Assembly (NCBI RefSeq): GCF_000516985.1
Contig: NW_006917093.1
Location: 2,170,001 to 2,234,000 of the forward strand
Reading direction: 5' to 3'
From: Pestalotiopsis fici W106-1
Taxonomy: Eukaryota > Ascomycota > Sordariomycetes > Amphisphaeriales > Sporocadaceae
DNA length: 64,000 bases
Part shown: in pieces, positions 45,362 through 57,470 of the stretch
Position numbering within the stretch: the first letter of the stretch is position 1
Layout of the letters: each line of letters begins with the position of its first letter
Notes under the pieces: model-generated
The model's database searches: none
Seen by the model: only the letters and a program-made list of their open reading frames with translations
Told to the model about the DNA's origin: nothing
Program-made: the position numbers and the translations under genes

Positions 45362-47272
45362 TCACATCTTGCCTTCAATGGCAATTTCACCAGTAAAGAG
45401 GGATCGCAAGTACTTTTCACTCCAGCCAAAATCATTGACGGGAGCATCCGTAACAGTCGGATCGTCCTCAACGGGCTCGGTCTCTGCCTTTTTCCCGCCA
45501 CCAAGAACAGAGCCCAGTGTGTTGGTCAAGGGGGACGTGACAGTACCGACCACGGTCTCTGCTGCCTTGACGAGCTGAGCCCACTCACTGTCTTCCTGAG
45601 GCACCGCAGTGTCCTTCAATATCTGCTCAGTCATGGTGAAATACATACTCGGCCCGAACTCGTTCAATGTGACAGTATCGGCAAGCTGCTCATTGTCGAT
45701 TTCGTCTTCCAGTCGAACGTCGTCCGTGGTTGCAACAAGACTCTTGGTCGTGTCTGCTGTGAACACAGCAATGTCCTCGGCGGCTCTGCCATCGCTAGCG
45801 AGCGCCGCGAGCGCAGCCTCAAAGTCTTGGCCGTCCAGAGCCTTCAGCTCATCAATGATGCTCGTCTCTTCCCTGGAGACAAAGGACTCGGGTTCGGGGT
45901 TAGAGGCTTCAACATCTTCATCAGCTGCGGGCTCGCTGGTCAAGGCGGCCATTCTCATGGTCGTCGTGGGCCTAGGACCCGACAGAAACTTGGAGCCAAG
46001 GGCTGATTCTTCCCATCCCTCTGGCAGGTACTGTTGGACATTCTTGGATGAGTTCTCGCCGATGGAGCTGAGCAGCTCCACAAGCTTTAACTGCAGATCG
46101 ACACCGGGACATACGTTCCTCATGGTGTCCACGAAATTGTCCGGGTCTGCAATAGCCGTCCAGGCGAGCGGGAATGCAATCGCAGCGATCGGACCGATGC
46201 CGGGGATGAACCCCACGGCAACGGTGAGTGAGTTCTTTAGAAAGTTCTCCAACCAATCTTGCTTCTTGATGGTGGGCTTCCACTGGATGGGCAGGCCGTG
46301 GTTTGCACCGGAAATGGTTGTCCAATCAAAGTCGGCCGAGTCGCTGTAGCTGTGCTCGATCGGAGGCGAAGCTACCAGGTCCTTGTCAATCATCATAATG
46401 TTGCCAGAGGAAAAGGCGTTCTGGCGGCGCAGCTGGCGGGGCAGGGACAGCAGCTCGACCAGCCCGTTGAAGTTGATTCCAACCGTCAGAGACCACCAGT
46501 CGGAGAGTCCCACTGTTTTATTCAATGGTACGTCTCTCCAGTCAACTGTCGGGTTGCTCGCCGAGCCCGAATGGTGCAGCATCCTCACTTTGTCATCGGC
46601 AACAGTGAAGTTGACTTGGTAGAAGGTGCAAAGCTCGGGATGGTCCTCGGACGCTTGCTGGGCAATGGGGATGTAGATTGCTCGTATGTTTGTTACTCGC
46701 TAGATGAGCATTAGCAATCAAGGTGCTGCTTATACGTGAATTTGGAACAAGTTGTGCTTACATCGATGAAAGCCCAGCCTTCCTCTCTCTTTGGCATTGG
46801 CATGGTCATGAACCACGACTGGCACGTTCTGTAATCAGCGCAGCTGTAACATCGAACATGGCGTGATAGGTAGACAGGGGATAGGCATTACCTCTAATGG
46901 ATCACCGTCCATTTGTTTCTGGAGGCGGCCGCTCGAGGTACAGAGATTGTGCTGCACGCGGCGGTGCTGACCTTTGCTATAGTGGGACCCATACACGATA
47001 GGTAACTGTTTCCAAGCTCCAATGAATGGGCCTACACGGAAGCCCCCCATGGGTAAAATAAGAGTCTCGTCGATCAGCTGGTAGGACGTGCGTGGATGAG
47101 TGCGTTTCTCCCGAGCATCTGATCCGGTATGACTCGGTTTGTTCCAGATGAACTCGAGCAAGAAATGACCATAGAAGTGGTCTGGACGGTCCGCCTGATA
47201 GTATTCTTTGTTGGATGAGTTCAGCGCAGATCGTCGGAAGAAGCATTCGCCTTCTGGATATGCGAGCGCCAT
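45362..47272 (-). CDS. Unrecognised protein with one long hydrophobic segment
   Basis: I do not recognise this protein. Three exons: 47272-46892, 46818-46762 (19 codons) and 46699-45362, giving 591 residues; all junctions are phase 0. Introns are 73 nt (GTAATG donor, GCTGAT branch site, CAG acceptor at 46819, two nearer AGs skipped) and 62 nt (GTAAGC donor, GCTAAT branch site, TAG acceptor). Seen in it: an N-terminal globular part (MALAYPEGECFFRRSALN), the short-exon segment SWFMTMPMPKREEGWAFID, a beta-rich part (AIYIPIAQQ, YQVNFTVAD, WWSLTVGINFNGL), one long hydrophobic stretch at about 304-329 (SLTVAVGFIPGIGPIAAIAF) bearing small residues, and an acidic, disordered C-terminal third. There is no signal peptide. 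A membrane-inserting helical hairpin is one reading of the hydrophobic stretch; this is inference. Confidence 0.7.
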
Positions 47273-50200
47273 GATGACAGAAAGTGTATGTTGTGAAGGG
47301 ACTAGAAATGAAACTTTTTGATCTGTTGTCTGCTTAGGGTGTGAGATGATGAGGACATTCAGAGCACACAACAACTGGATCTCCGGTGCTTTTATATTCA
47401 AGAGAGAGGTCGTTTAATTCCACGTTCCAGTAGACTATCTCATTCCTCTCATACTATTGAACCGACTTTGGATCTACCAAATCAGTATTGCCACGCCCTT
47501 AAGCCATCAACCCACGACGTCAACCTCGGCAGCGATGTAGCCACTTGTTTCAATGCCGTATCAAGTCACTCCAAACTGCATGTCATGTTGATGAGTGGTC
47601 TGGAAAGGTCTTGGATTGGGGCAATTGCTACACTTCTACACCCTCATTCTTAGCGAGGCGTGCACAACAGCTCTTGGCTAAGATACTATGACACCATCAT
47701 ATCATTTTCATTGACAAACCATGAGCAGACTTTGCAACACGTCGACTGATTATCCACCAATCCGTTAATAATGAGAAGAGTCAAGTCATTATTTCTCTGC
47801 AAGATGCCTCAAAGCTGAGTTGATCGTCACAACGCCGCTTGATCGGCTCAATGCAGTTTCACCGACTTCATAGTTGTTCTGAAGATCAACTTGCTCCCCA
47901 TCCTACAATTTTTTGACTCTGATTGATGCGTTATACATCAGTGACTACAAGACTTCATTTGGATATTTGGATATTCCCATGGCAGTGATCATGCATTTAT
48001 ACACAAATTTTCCAGAAGATTGTCTAGAAATATCATTTAGAAATGAGGAACATGCGTTTGATAGATCTTTGAATGGAAATACAAGGCATCCTCACCACTT
48101 TGCCATTCCAACTCAACAACCATTGGGGCTTTTTTGGGAAGGTTGCAGAAGATCTTTTATGTTGTGTACCTGAACCAATGCAATAAGATCTGCATCAACT
48201 CCGCTTTGTGACCACCTATCTGGATGCCCATCATGCCACCCAATACGGGACGGGCCGCTTGACTGGGAGGACCCACTGCGTTGCAGGAGTTGAGAGGAAC
48301 GCAAACGTTGCATCCTCGAGGCAAACCAAGCCGCATTTCTAGAATATCAACGCATCATATGTTTATAGACGACACTCCATCGCTTAATCCGCTTAGGCTA
48401 ATTTGAAGCTTAAATTTTCACTGTTCTCATTTATCCCGTCACTTTCCGCAAGGCCATGTTCGCTCGCCCCAGTCCATCCAATTATGCGATATGGCTGCTG
48501 TATTATATCTAGTGAGCAGTTCATGCAGATGGATCAATTTGTACCGAGTGGCGTTTAGCATTTTCTCCCTCTCTCTTCACATGCCGCATGAGATAGACCA
48601 CCAGTGACGGCCGTATGTTGTTCTCTCGTTGTATCACTCGGCCTTGCGGTAATAACGGCAGCGGCATTCGCCATACAATAATGTGCTTCGCGCGCCTAAA
48701 TCCTGCCATGACGGCTCTCCATTGACCGGTGTAATTCCCCAGCACTTGAACATTCTTTTGTGTCTGCTTCAACACCATGCACGCTTTCTACTCGGTGGTA
48801 TTGTGGCGTACCGAGAAACCAGTAGGACGAGGGAGGCGTGATATTAGACCGAGATCGTCTAAAGTGCTCCCGTCGTGGAACTACTTCAGAAATACTGTCT
48901 GCTAGCAAGTTTCTCAAACCAAAGCATGTGACCGCCCTTATTGTTCTAATGAAATCGGCGTCTTAAATTTTAGTCTTGAATCTTCGGTTTACAAGACGGC
49001 CTATGATGAGACACGAGAGAAGATGGCCAGCCCCGCAGTCTTTGTGTCTCAAGACTTGGATACACATTAGGAAAGGGCCTGGTTCAACCGTCTCCAGCTA
49101 TTGGTCTAGCCTTGATATCCGCCAGCATAAAGTTCATGGAGTATCTTTCACCCTCTCGTGGTTGTCTGGATACGCCAAGTGGCTCGTCAACGAGGGGAAC
49201 TTAAGAGTAGCTTCCTCTTGTAATTTCTTTCTTCTTAAGCCGCTTAGCGCAATTTGTATGCCGTCGACTTTAGCTGCACGAACATTCAAATATGCCCTTG
49301 CCATCGTCAGTTGGATTCTATCCAAGTATTAATAAATATCGAGGTAGAAAACCACAAAGATTTTCAAGATAGTGACAAGAATCGCCCATCGAATTCCATG
49401 TCTCAACCCAAATGTCAATTAAACGACTCTGTATAGGATATTGTACCTGTTGTATATTTATAACCGTCCTTGCCATATGATGACAGCGATTGATAGATCA
49501 TGATGGCATGCAGAAGAAATGAAGGTCACCATAATTCTTTACATTGCTACTTGTACAATTTCCTCATAGTCGGCGCAAAGGTGGGGACAAGGCAGCATAC
49601 ATATACTGTATATAATTTTGCCATGAACCAGGGTCTGGACCGAAGTTCCGACGAACCCGAATAACACAATCAGACATGTCAAATACCGGCCAACCTGCGA
49701 GAAGTGTCGTGAATCAAATGAAGTATTTCCAGCAGATGCATCTTATCACTTCCCGGCTTTTGTACATGATTCTTGCAATTCAAATCACCAATTACCTGCC
49801 AACATTTACTGCTGGTGTAGATAAGAGATCTTGTTCAGCAGAGCCACTCAATGCAGTAGTGAAAGCCTAAAAAGGGCTGCTTGTAAATCTTATCATGGTT
49901 TTACGACTCAGCCGAGGAATTGATTGTCCGTTGGATTGCGGCTGCGAGAGAGGGGCAAACAGGCTTACGGGCACTTTCTGGATTGTCTTTCTTCGCCTTG
50001 GTAAATGGAAGGCGGCCGCACTGTCAAGAGGCAAGGGCTGTTATGGGTCAGGATATATGGCGACCTTTGGGGAGAAACATTCTCTGGCAGTCACATTGCT
50101 ACAGAGAATTGTCAACTGCAATGAGGCGTCGGCGGCGGTCATTGGGCATAAGTGAGTACATACAACCAGCAAGCACATCTTCTAGGTGGGGGGAGCCCTA

Positions 50201-52065
50201 AGATAATTATAGTAATCCTCAGTAGTGCGTAGACGGTGTTCTAGTAGCGCCCAACTCAGAATTTGAGATGTGCATGTGCATGTGCAGGTCGAAAAGAATA
50301 AGCATACTAAATTGAAACAACAAGCCATAGACCAATAGAGTTGACGTTTCTTCGGAGACATTGACAGGTCTTGACTGTGAAACGCCGATCCGTCTATAAA
50401 ACGCCCATTCTATCCATCTCTTCTAGTAGGAACGACAGTGGATGTACCAGGTAAGGAAGGTCAGCGTTTGGAGGGGGAGGGCTCCGACAGGACACACCAT
50501 ATGCAGTCTTTTGAAGGTATCAAGTTTTGGGTGCTGTGCCCAGCCCTGATCCGTTACATCTGCGCCTACCATTTCCATTGCACCCGGCGCTAGCTGCGAC
50601 CATGGGTGGGCGTTTAGGCCAATGGTCCCGTCCCTGACCAAGCCCAAAGTCACACACAATCCAAGACTTTTTGCGCCGCTCGACCAGATCGAGGCTAATA
50701 ACCATAGTGAGATGAAGAGCGACACGGGGGGGAAAGAATTGCAGGGTAATCACTACTAATGCAACATTCAAGAGAGACCGCATGAGTCTGTGATGTTTAT
50801 TGTTGATAGTAAAGTCTAATGAAATGTCATAGATTAATAAAAGGTGAAGCAAAAACTGTGAGACTTGAAAAAAAAAATGGACAAGTCCCAGGTGGAAGGA
50901 TCAAGCATCTAGGATGGGTAAGTTATACCCAGAGGTTCGCTGTCGTCGTCGCTGAGACCCCGCCTTGGCCGCCTGTTATCCCTGTCACATGTGCAGACAG
51001 TGTTCTGAAGTCTTGTATTTTTTTGCTGGTAACCAATAGAATTAGGTACAACGCTAGCCACTGCTGCTACGTAATCCTTCCTGCCACCAACACATGCAGC
51101 ACGGCATGCGCTAACAGTGGCTGGTCGCTGCCCGGGGCGACGCAACCGATGGGCCCAGAACTTGAAATCGTGGCTCCGCCTCCACAAGCTTTCTCTCTCT
51201 CTCTTCTCACGGGCCGTTACCTATGACATAGCTGGTCGCATCCTATTCTATCTCCTGTTACAACGCCTACCAAGGAATTGTTGAGTACGATTTTGTGCTA
51301 CCGTGAAGGATTCATTGATTCGCAAGACAACGTGCTGTGGGCTTGTGTTTTTTTTTCTACCTTTGTCTCTTGCTTTCGTAAAGTAGAGTACGTATACGCG
51401 GCCCAGGCGCAGTCAATACTCTTACACATTGTTGGAACGCTCATCGCATCGTCTTTCGGGGGATTTCCTACTGCAGCGCACCCTCACCGCATTCAGCGTC
51501 AACTCCAACGACTCCCGTTTCAAAGTCGACACCCTTTCTTGTCACCTCTTGGGACGACCAGCGACCTGCGCTGTATCGCTACTAAGGAAACCAACAAGAA
51601 AATTGCCCCAAAACAACCGATTGACGGACGGGAAACATCAAAGCGCCCGAGATCATCCTTCGACACGAATAGCGTTCCGTCGCGCAGGCACTGCCTGTCA
51701 ACCTGGTCATACTTACGAACCCTTCCCCACTGCCTCAATTGGACGTTCGGTCGAGCCGCCTACTACCAACCAACCGCTCCCAGGGTCGTCCTTATCACCC
51801 AGCCCGCTCCGGGTCCCTGCGCTCATATTATCTTTTATGCTGCCGACCCACGATCCTTACACAACAATCAGATCTCGATTATACAAAGTAAACAACACAA
51901 AGGTGTCGTCGCACAAATAAAAAAGAGGGAGAAGAAGGTTGGACATATCCGGATAGCGACTAGATCGATCAAACACAAAACACAAACTCCAACCCTCGAG
52001 ACTCGCGGCGCTTGCCACTGTAAGACGACGGCGACGACTCGCCGTCGCCCAAGCGACTCATAATA
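47273..52065. other. Gene-poor 4.8 kb region
   Basis: Between the divergent starts of the 45362-47272 gene (minus) and the NIPA-type transporter (plus). No open frame over 140 codons is protein-like; a 261-codon frame at 51278-52063 just before the transporter is Ser/Thr/Pro/His-rich, ends 3 bases before the ATG and is read as leader. A short GTGCAT tandem lies near 50268-50286. I see no transposase, reverse transcriptase or RNA gene. Confidence 0.5.
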
Positions 52066-54414
52066 ATGGACAATGCTGGCCACGTGCTCGAGATCGTCCA
52101 CAATGTATACGCCAGAGCTAACGATACCTCGACCGACGCCGAAGACGAGACACGACCGGCCGTCTTCAAGGTCGTGGGTATATCTCTCGCCATTGCCTCG
52201 GGCGCATTCATTGGCACATCTTTTGTGTTGAAAAAAGTGGGATTACTGAAAGCAAACGAAAAGTACCAGGAAGTCGCTGGCGAGGGCTATGGCTATCTCA
52301 AGAACTTCTACTGGTGGTCGGGAATGACCCTGATGATCGTCGGCGAAATATGCAATTTTGTCGCATATGCATTCACCGACGCCATTCTGGTCACCCCGCT
52401 CGGTGCGCTCTCAGTCGTCATCACCACAGTTCTCTCGGCAATCTTCTTGAAGGAACGGTTAAGTATGGTTGGCAAGGTCGCCTGTTTTCTCTGCATCGTC
52501 GGTTCCGTTGTTATTGTCATGAACGCGCCGGAGGAATCCTCAGTCGCCAACATCCAGGAGATGCAAAAGTTTGTCATAACACCAGGCTTTCTCAGTTACA
52601 CTGGCGTCATTCTGGTCGGATCTGCCATTACCGCCTTTTACTGCGGGCCGAGATGGGGAAAGAAGAACATGCTTGTCTACATATCCATATGTAGTTGGGT
52701 GGGAGGCTTGAGTGTTGTCGCCACACAGGGCCTGGGTGCCGCGATTGTGGCACAGATTCAAGGAACTTCGGGCGGTCAATTCACCCACTGGTTCATATAT
52801 GTGCTACTGGTCTTTGTGATTGGTACATTGTTAACAGAAATCATTTTCCTCAATGTAAGTTCACCCTTTCCAATCCCAAGTGAAGCAGTTTTGCTCATTC
52901 CATACAAGAAAGCACTGAATTTGTTCAATGCGGCCATGGTTACGCCAACCTACTACGTGTACTTTACTAGTACGACTATCATAACTTCGGCGGTACTGTT
53001 TCAAGGTTTCAAAGGAACTGCATCGTCCATTATTACTGTCGTCATGGGCTTCCTCGTCATCTGCTCTGGAGTGGTTTTGTTGCAACTATCCAAGTCAGCC
53101 AAGGATGTCCCTGATACCGCTATATTCAAGGGAGACTTGGACCAAATACAAACAATCGCTGAGCAAGAACAGCCTGAGACGGAACCCAAGGCTGATGCTA
53201 TTCGTGGTACTGCTGCAATTGTGCGGCGGATTTCCATGGCTCGCAAGAAGATGGAATTCAAGGAGCTTGAGCGTCTGCACCAGGAGAAGGAGGCTCAACG
53301 CTTGGAGACTCTCAGCGAGGACGGGCAGGCACAGTTTGAGTGGGACGGATTGCGCAGGAGGAGAACAACGACCATGATGAGCCAGCGTAGTCGTCCAACG
53401 ACTGAGCCTTCGCCCAATCCTTTCACCCATCCTCAAGGCATCCCATTCACACCTCCACCAAGAACACCACACCCACCCCTGGGCATGTCACAGTTTCCCT
53501 CTGATGACGATGACATGGATGTGGAACGTCAGTCGTCACCCGGTTTGTTGTCGAGCATCGCCGGCACCATTAGGAGCCGTGCAAGAAGCGTCATCCTACC
53601 AGGACACCCAGATTTCCGGGGTGGATCGAGTGATGGAAGGGTACAAAGCCCCATGCACCCGGTTCAACTCAGCAATATCAATGTGCCGGGTCAGAAGACG
53701 AGCGGAGATGAAACCCCGTACGGAACGACTCAGGAACACGTATATGGCCTGCCAGACAGCCTTCGACGTCAAGACACTGGATATGGCGGCGCCGCAGCTG
53801 CCACTGGTGGGAATAGTCGCCACATCCAGTTCGATAACCCGGTTGCCAGTGCCAGCACAGGCTCGCTAGCAGTCCCGCCAACACCACCACCACACAGGGG
53901 TGACGGCCACTCAGCACGGCGCCAGTTCTCGTTCCAAAACCCGTTCCGTCGGCAGGCTGCTGATGGGGCACAAGATCAAGAAGTGCGTCCGCCGTCATCA
54001 ACCCACAGGCCAGGCAGTCGTATGGGCATGGGAAGCAGAGGCTACTCGAATCCCAAGGTAAAAGATGCGACGGAAGAGGAGAGGTTAGGACTTGTTACAG
54101 GCGACTCGGCCACGTTGCCTACCTTGGCTCGGAACAATGACGACTATTATGACGACGATGAAGATGACCCCGAGCAGTACCTGGAGGAGAAGCGAGCCCA
54201 ACGCTATGGACGTGGCATCACGAGCAGCAGCCCGCCTAGACGCGGTAGTGACGACAAAGCTGAGGAGGCTGCTGATTACGAAGCCAATAGAAGCAGGTGG
54301 AAGGAGAGGTCGAGACAGGGCACGCCCAAGAGTTCACCACCAAGACAATCGCCCCCACGACCTGCACCGGGGAGGAGGGACCCTCCACCCGGAAGCAACG
54401 GTGCTTTCATTTGA
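52066..54414 (+). CDS. NIPA-type magnesium transporter (DUF803)
   Basis: Membrane protein of the NIPA/DUF803 family in the drug/metabolite transporter superfamily; members transport magnesium. About nine transmembrane helices lie in residues 45 to about 330 (AIASGAFIGTSFVLKKVGLL, GEICNFVAYAFTDAILVTPLGALSVV, ALNLFNAAMVTPTYYVYFTSTTI). The frame is open throughout, but a GTAAGT at 52855 and an AAG at 52908 mark a probable 54-nt phase-0 intron; removing it restores LN-KALNLFN, the conserved family sequence, and gives 764 residues. The C-terminal tail of about 430 residues is hydrophilic and disordered, with Ser/Pro/Arg-rich and acidic stretches (DDYYDDDEDDPEQYLEEKRA), much longer than in animal NIPA and typical of filamentous fungi. 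Confidence 0.92.
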   Translation: MDNAGHVLEIVHNVYARANDTSTDAEDETRPAVFKVVGISLAIASGAFIGTSFVLKKVGLLKANEKYQEVAGEGYGYLKNFYWWSGMTLMIVGEICNFVAYAFTDAILVTPLGALSVVITTVLSAIFLKERLSMVGKVACFLCIVGSVVIVMNAPEESSVANIQEMQKFVITPGFLSYTGVILVGSAITAFYCGPRWGKKNMLVYISICSWVGGLSVVATQGLGAAIVAQIQGTSGGQFTHWFIYVLLVFVIGTLLTEIIFLNVSSPFPIPSEAVLLIPYKKALNLFNAAMVTPTYYVYFTSTTIITSAVLFQGFKGTASSIITVVMGFLVICSGVVLLQLSKSAKDVPDTAIFKGDLDQIQTIAEQEQPETEPKADAIRGTAAIVRRISMARKKMEFKELERLHQEKEAQRLETLSEDGQAQFEWDGLRRRRTTTMMSQRSRPTTEPSPNPFTHPQGIPFTPPPRTPHPPLGMSQFPSDDDDMDVERQSSPGLLSSIAGTIRSRARSVILPGHPDFRGGSSDGRVQSPMHPVQLSNINVPGQKTSGDETPYGTTQEHVYGLPDSLRRQDTGYGGAAAATGGNSRHIQFDNPVASASTGSLAVPPTPPPHRGDGHSARRQFSFQNPFRRQAADGAQDQEVRPPSSTHRPGSRMGMGSRGYSNPKVKDATEEERLGLVTGDSATLPTLARNNDDYYDDDEDDPEQYLEEKRAQRYGRGITSSSPPRRGSDDKAEEAADYEANRSRWKERSRQGTPKSSPPRQSPPRPAPGRRDPPPGSNGAFI
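52855..52908 (+). other. Probable 54-nt in-frame intron without stop codon
   Basis: The donor is GTAAGT and the acceptor ACAAG. The 18 codons it would encode (starting VSSPFPIP) interrupt a helix-loop that is uninterrupted in NIPA proteins. Because its length is a multiple of three and it holds no stop, gene finders may miss it, and retention would yield a full-length variant. Confidence 0.75.
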
Positions 54415-55030
54415 TTTAATGACATCAGGATGACACTGAAGCCCATGCTGGGTACCAGTGCGACGACTTTTACTTACTTGGATGGGATCTGGACGACCAG
54501 CAAAACCATGTAGAAATACGACCATGACGCGGCATACGAGACGAGATGCGCAGGAGAACAAGCTGGCAGAGCCTGCATGAACTTTTCTGTACACATTGCA
54601 TTGCATGGCTGGTGGGACTCTTTGTACCATAGATGATAATGGTTTTATTTATTTTATTTTTTTGCTTGCTTGATGTGGCACTGGGATACCGGGGATTGGG
54701 GGGAGAGGGGAGAGGGAAAAAAAAACAAAGAAGGTTGTGCCGGACGCCGGATAGCTGTCCCCGGAGCTCAAGTTACAAGTTTGGACATGGGATATATGTA
54801 CATGTTTTAGGACAACAACAAGAATCAAAAAGGAACCACGTTCCTGGACTTAATCTTACTGAGACATGCAGGAACGGTAATGCAGCATTTGATATGAAAC
54901 CTCATGTGGCAAAAAAAGGCGTTGCGTTTGTAAGGCGACACCATTCAAGAGCTACCGAGCCGAACCTAGCACTATGATATGCAGGAACATAACCTTTGAA
55001 AAAAGCCATGGCAGCACAACATAGTACTAC

Positions 55031-55050
55031 TACCTACCTACCTACCTACC
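55031..55050. repeat. (TACC)5 microsatellite
   Basis: Five exact TACC units read directly; followed after two bases by CACCTAGGTA. Confidence 0.9.
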
Positions 55051-55468
55051 TCACCTAGGTATATGCAAGAGACGATGTATGACTCGAGCTGGTGCATGAG
55101 TATTTGATTGGGCGCCCAGGATCGATCATGTCGGTACCGGTGGGCTGGTTTGACTATCCCACCCGTAGAACGGGTTTTCGGAACCCTTTTATTTTGTGGT
55201 GGTCTGTCACACAAGAAGCCACGCTCATAAGGCTCCAATGCAGGTTGTACAGGCCGGACGGGAATAAATGCCACATATGCAAGAACAAATTGTGGCAAGT
55301 GGCAAGTTGAATGAGGAGAAAAGAAAAAGGATACGGGACCAAGTTTGAAAGGAGCATTTAGCCGGGCTGGTGGCACGCAACAACCAAACACTTTAACAAC
55401 GATCGGCAACCTTATGTCGACTTCAGTGAAACGTAAGCGCCGAAGCATGGCATGGTTGAGGGGTTCGC

Positions 55469-55507
<39 letters not shown>
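55469..55507. repeat. (CAT)13 microsatellite
   Basis: Thirteen uninterrupted CAT units read directly. In one minus-strand frame this gives a poly-Asp run inside a spurious open frame. Confidence 0.95.
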
Positions 55508-56847
55508 GACCATGGATCATCAAAATAATATCATCAAGAATTTCCCAAGCGCGGAGCGAGGATAACACGTATGTAGACATGGAGCATTCCTAGAGAGAGA
55601 TGATCAAGGGGTCACCGGGTTGCAACCTAAACAAGACCCGCGCGCAAACATTGGTCTCGGGCAAATTTCGCGGAAGTCTCATCATCATCAAGATGTCCTT
55701 TTGTTTTTCGTTTTGCTCTTGATGACGATGATTCTGAATAATGGTAAAAAGCAAAGATAAGCACAGTCCTGAAGATTGATGAGGTTAAAGGGGGAGGGAG
55801 AATAGCTTTGGAGCCGGGGCCATCAATCAGTATGGCATGGAGGCATGGCATGTAATACTCTTTACCCCCTCATTCAAAGCCAAACTTTTTTTTTCTTCCA
55901 CCCCCAAACCGGGCAAGCAGAGCGAAACAGGACCAACCTTGCAACGGCGACGGTGAGGAGAACGAGACAGGTGATTTAGAGTTGACGCCAGCGCAAGCCT
56001 CCAACCAAAAACCCGTGTTTGCGCCATGATATTTTGCAACAGTTTTCTTCTTAAGCAGCAGCAAGCGAGCAAGCATGAAGAAAAAAAAAGGTAGCTGCCC
56101 AAGGAAAAAAGGGTAATGAACAATCAAAAAAAGCATTTGCCGGAAGCATGCCGCTGTCGCCGCCGTCCGGGATGTAACCTCTGAGACAAGATTGTAATCT
56201 CATCAATTCATCAATCTAGTCCCGGGTTCCCCTTCCCCATATTGATATGCGGAATGCTTTTGGGGGCCCATGGAGTTGGCAGAATGGATATGATGTATGG
56301 CGTTTTTCGGTTGAGATATGCGGCGCTCGCCACGCGTTGGGCTGCAGGATCATGGCCCATCAGAAGCATATCTGATGTGGTAGTCCCTGCTTTTTTTCTT
56401 TTCTTCTGTCCTCATCCCTCGTCTCTGCGTTGTAAAAGATGCTTTTCCTTTTCTCTCTTTCTTACTCCCCTTGCCAAACTCACTGCAAGGCCGGCATGAT
56501 CAGGATCATCTGCAAGGTACGGACGTGCCGGAAGCATAGCGGAAAGCAAGTCTCCCTCTCGCTCGCTCGCAGCAATGTCTCCTCCCCCAGGCAGGTCCCG
56601 TTGTCGCCCATGTGGCTCCCGTTGTTTCTTTGCCGCTCCGCGATAAAATTTTTGATTACTCGTGTTTGAGGCAGAAGTCAAAATTTTTGAGTCGCTCGCT
56701 GCATCAAATCATGATTATCATGGCATGTTATTGCAGCAGCAACAAATAACGGAAGATAAAGAAGGAAAGAAAAAAGTGTATCAAATTGCGCAAAGGAAAG
56801 TAGACGACCACGGAATAATAATGATAATGAGAAAGAAAAAAACAACA

Positions 56848-56865
56848 ACCACCACCACCACCACC
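56848..56865. repeat. (ACC)6 microsatellite
   Basis: Six exact ACC units, preceded by AAC units; intergenic. Confidence 0.85.
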
Positions 56866-57443
56866 AAAGAATTGGGTACAGTACACAGTACCTACCAAAT
56901 TACAGTACCTTGCGCGCTCTTGATAAAGAAAAGCTAAGGAGTGAGCTGGGATGCAAGCTTAACTTCCGCGACCGACAGCCCAGGGTCCCCATATTCCAAT
57001 CCCAAGGGTTTTCAGGGTTTCCCGATTTAGGCAAACTTCGTCATCCAGAGGGATAAAACAGAGATCCAATAATCCTCCTCACCTTGTCACCTTGCTGGGC
57101 CGTCTATCAAGACTCTCGGACTGCTGCCAATGCTGTCTTGTCTATCTGCCTGCCCTAGTGTACGGCTTAAAACTGAATCCTGATACTTCGATACCTTGTC
57201 AGGATAAGCCAAATTATCCCACACCAAGAGAAAGTTGCACCACCAGACGGGCGACTGAACTGCCCAGTCCGCGTCCACTAGAAGAGGGAAGGGGGGGTCC
57301 GCTGTCACAGTCCGCATATCATGTGCGTCCATTCCGTACTTTCGCTCCCTATAGCGCCCCCCACTTCCTTCCATCTTCGCCCTCTTTCGCTTAAACGACG
57401 CCCCCCCAATAGGCGTTTGCTGGAACCCGGGAACCTTGCCGGG

Positions 57444-57470
57444 GTGTGTGTGTGTGTGTGTGTGTGTGTG
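57444..57470. repeat. (GT)13 microsatellite
   Basis: Thirteen GT units plus a final G read directly, following a G run; intergenic. Confidence 0.95.

Noticed and set aside
51278..52063. 261-codon frame directly upstream of the NIPA gene
   Set aside because: Composition is Ser/Thr/His/Pro-rich without domains and it ends 3 bases before the transporter ATG; best read as 5' leader.
47273..52065. Possible degraded transposon or RIP-affected DNA
   Set aside because: AT-rich and gene-poor, but no terminal repeats, no transposase or reverse transcriptase remnants and no clear CpA-to-TpA depletion could be established by eye.
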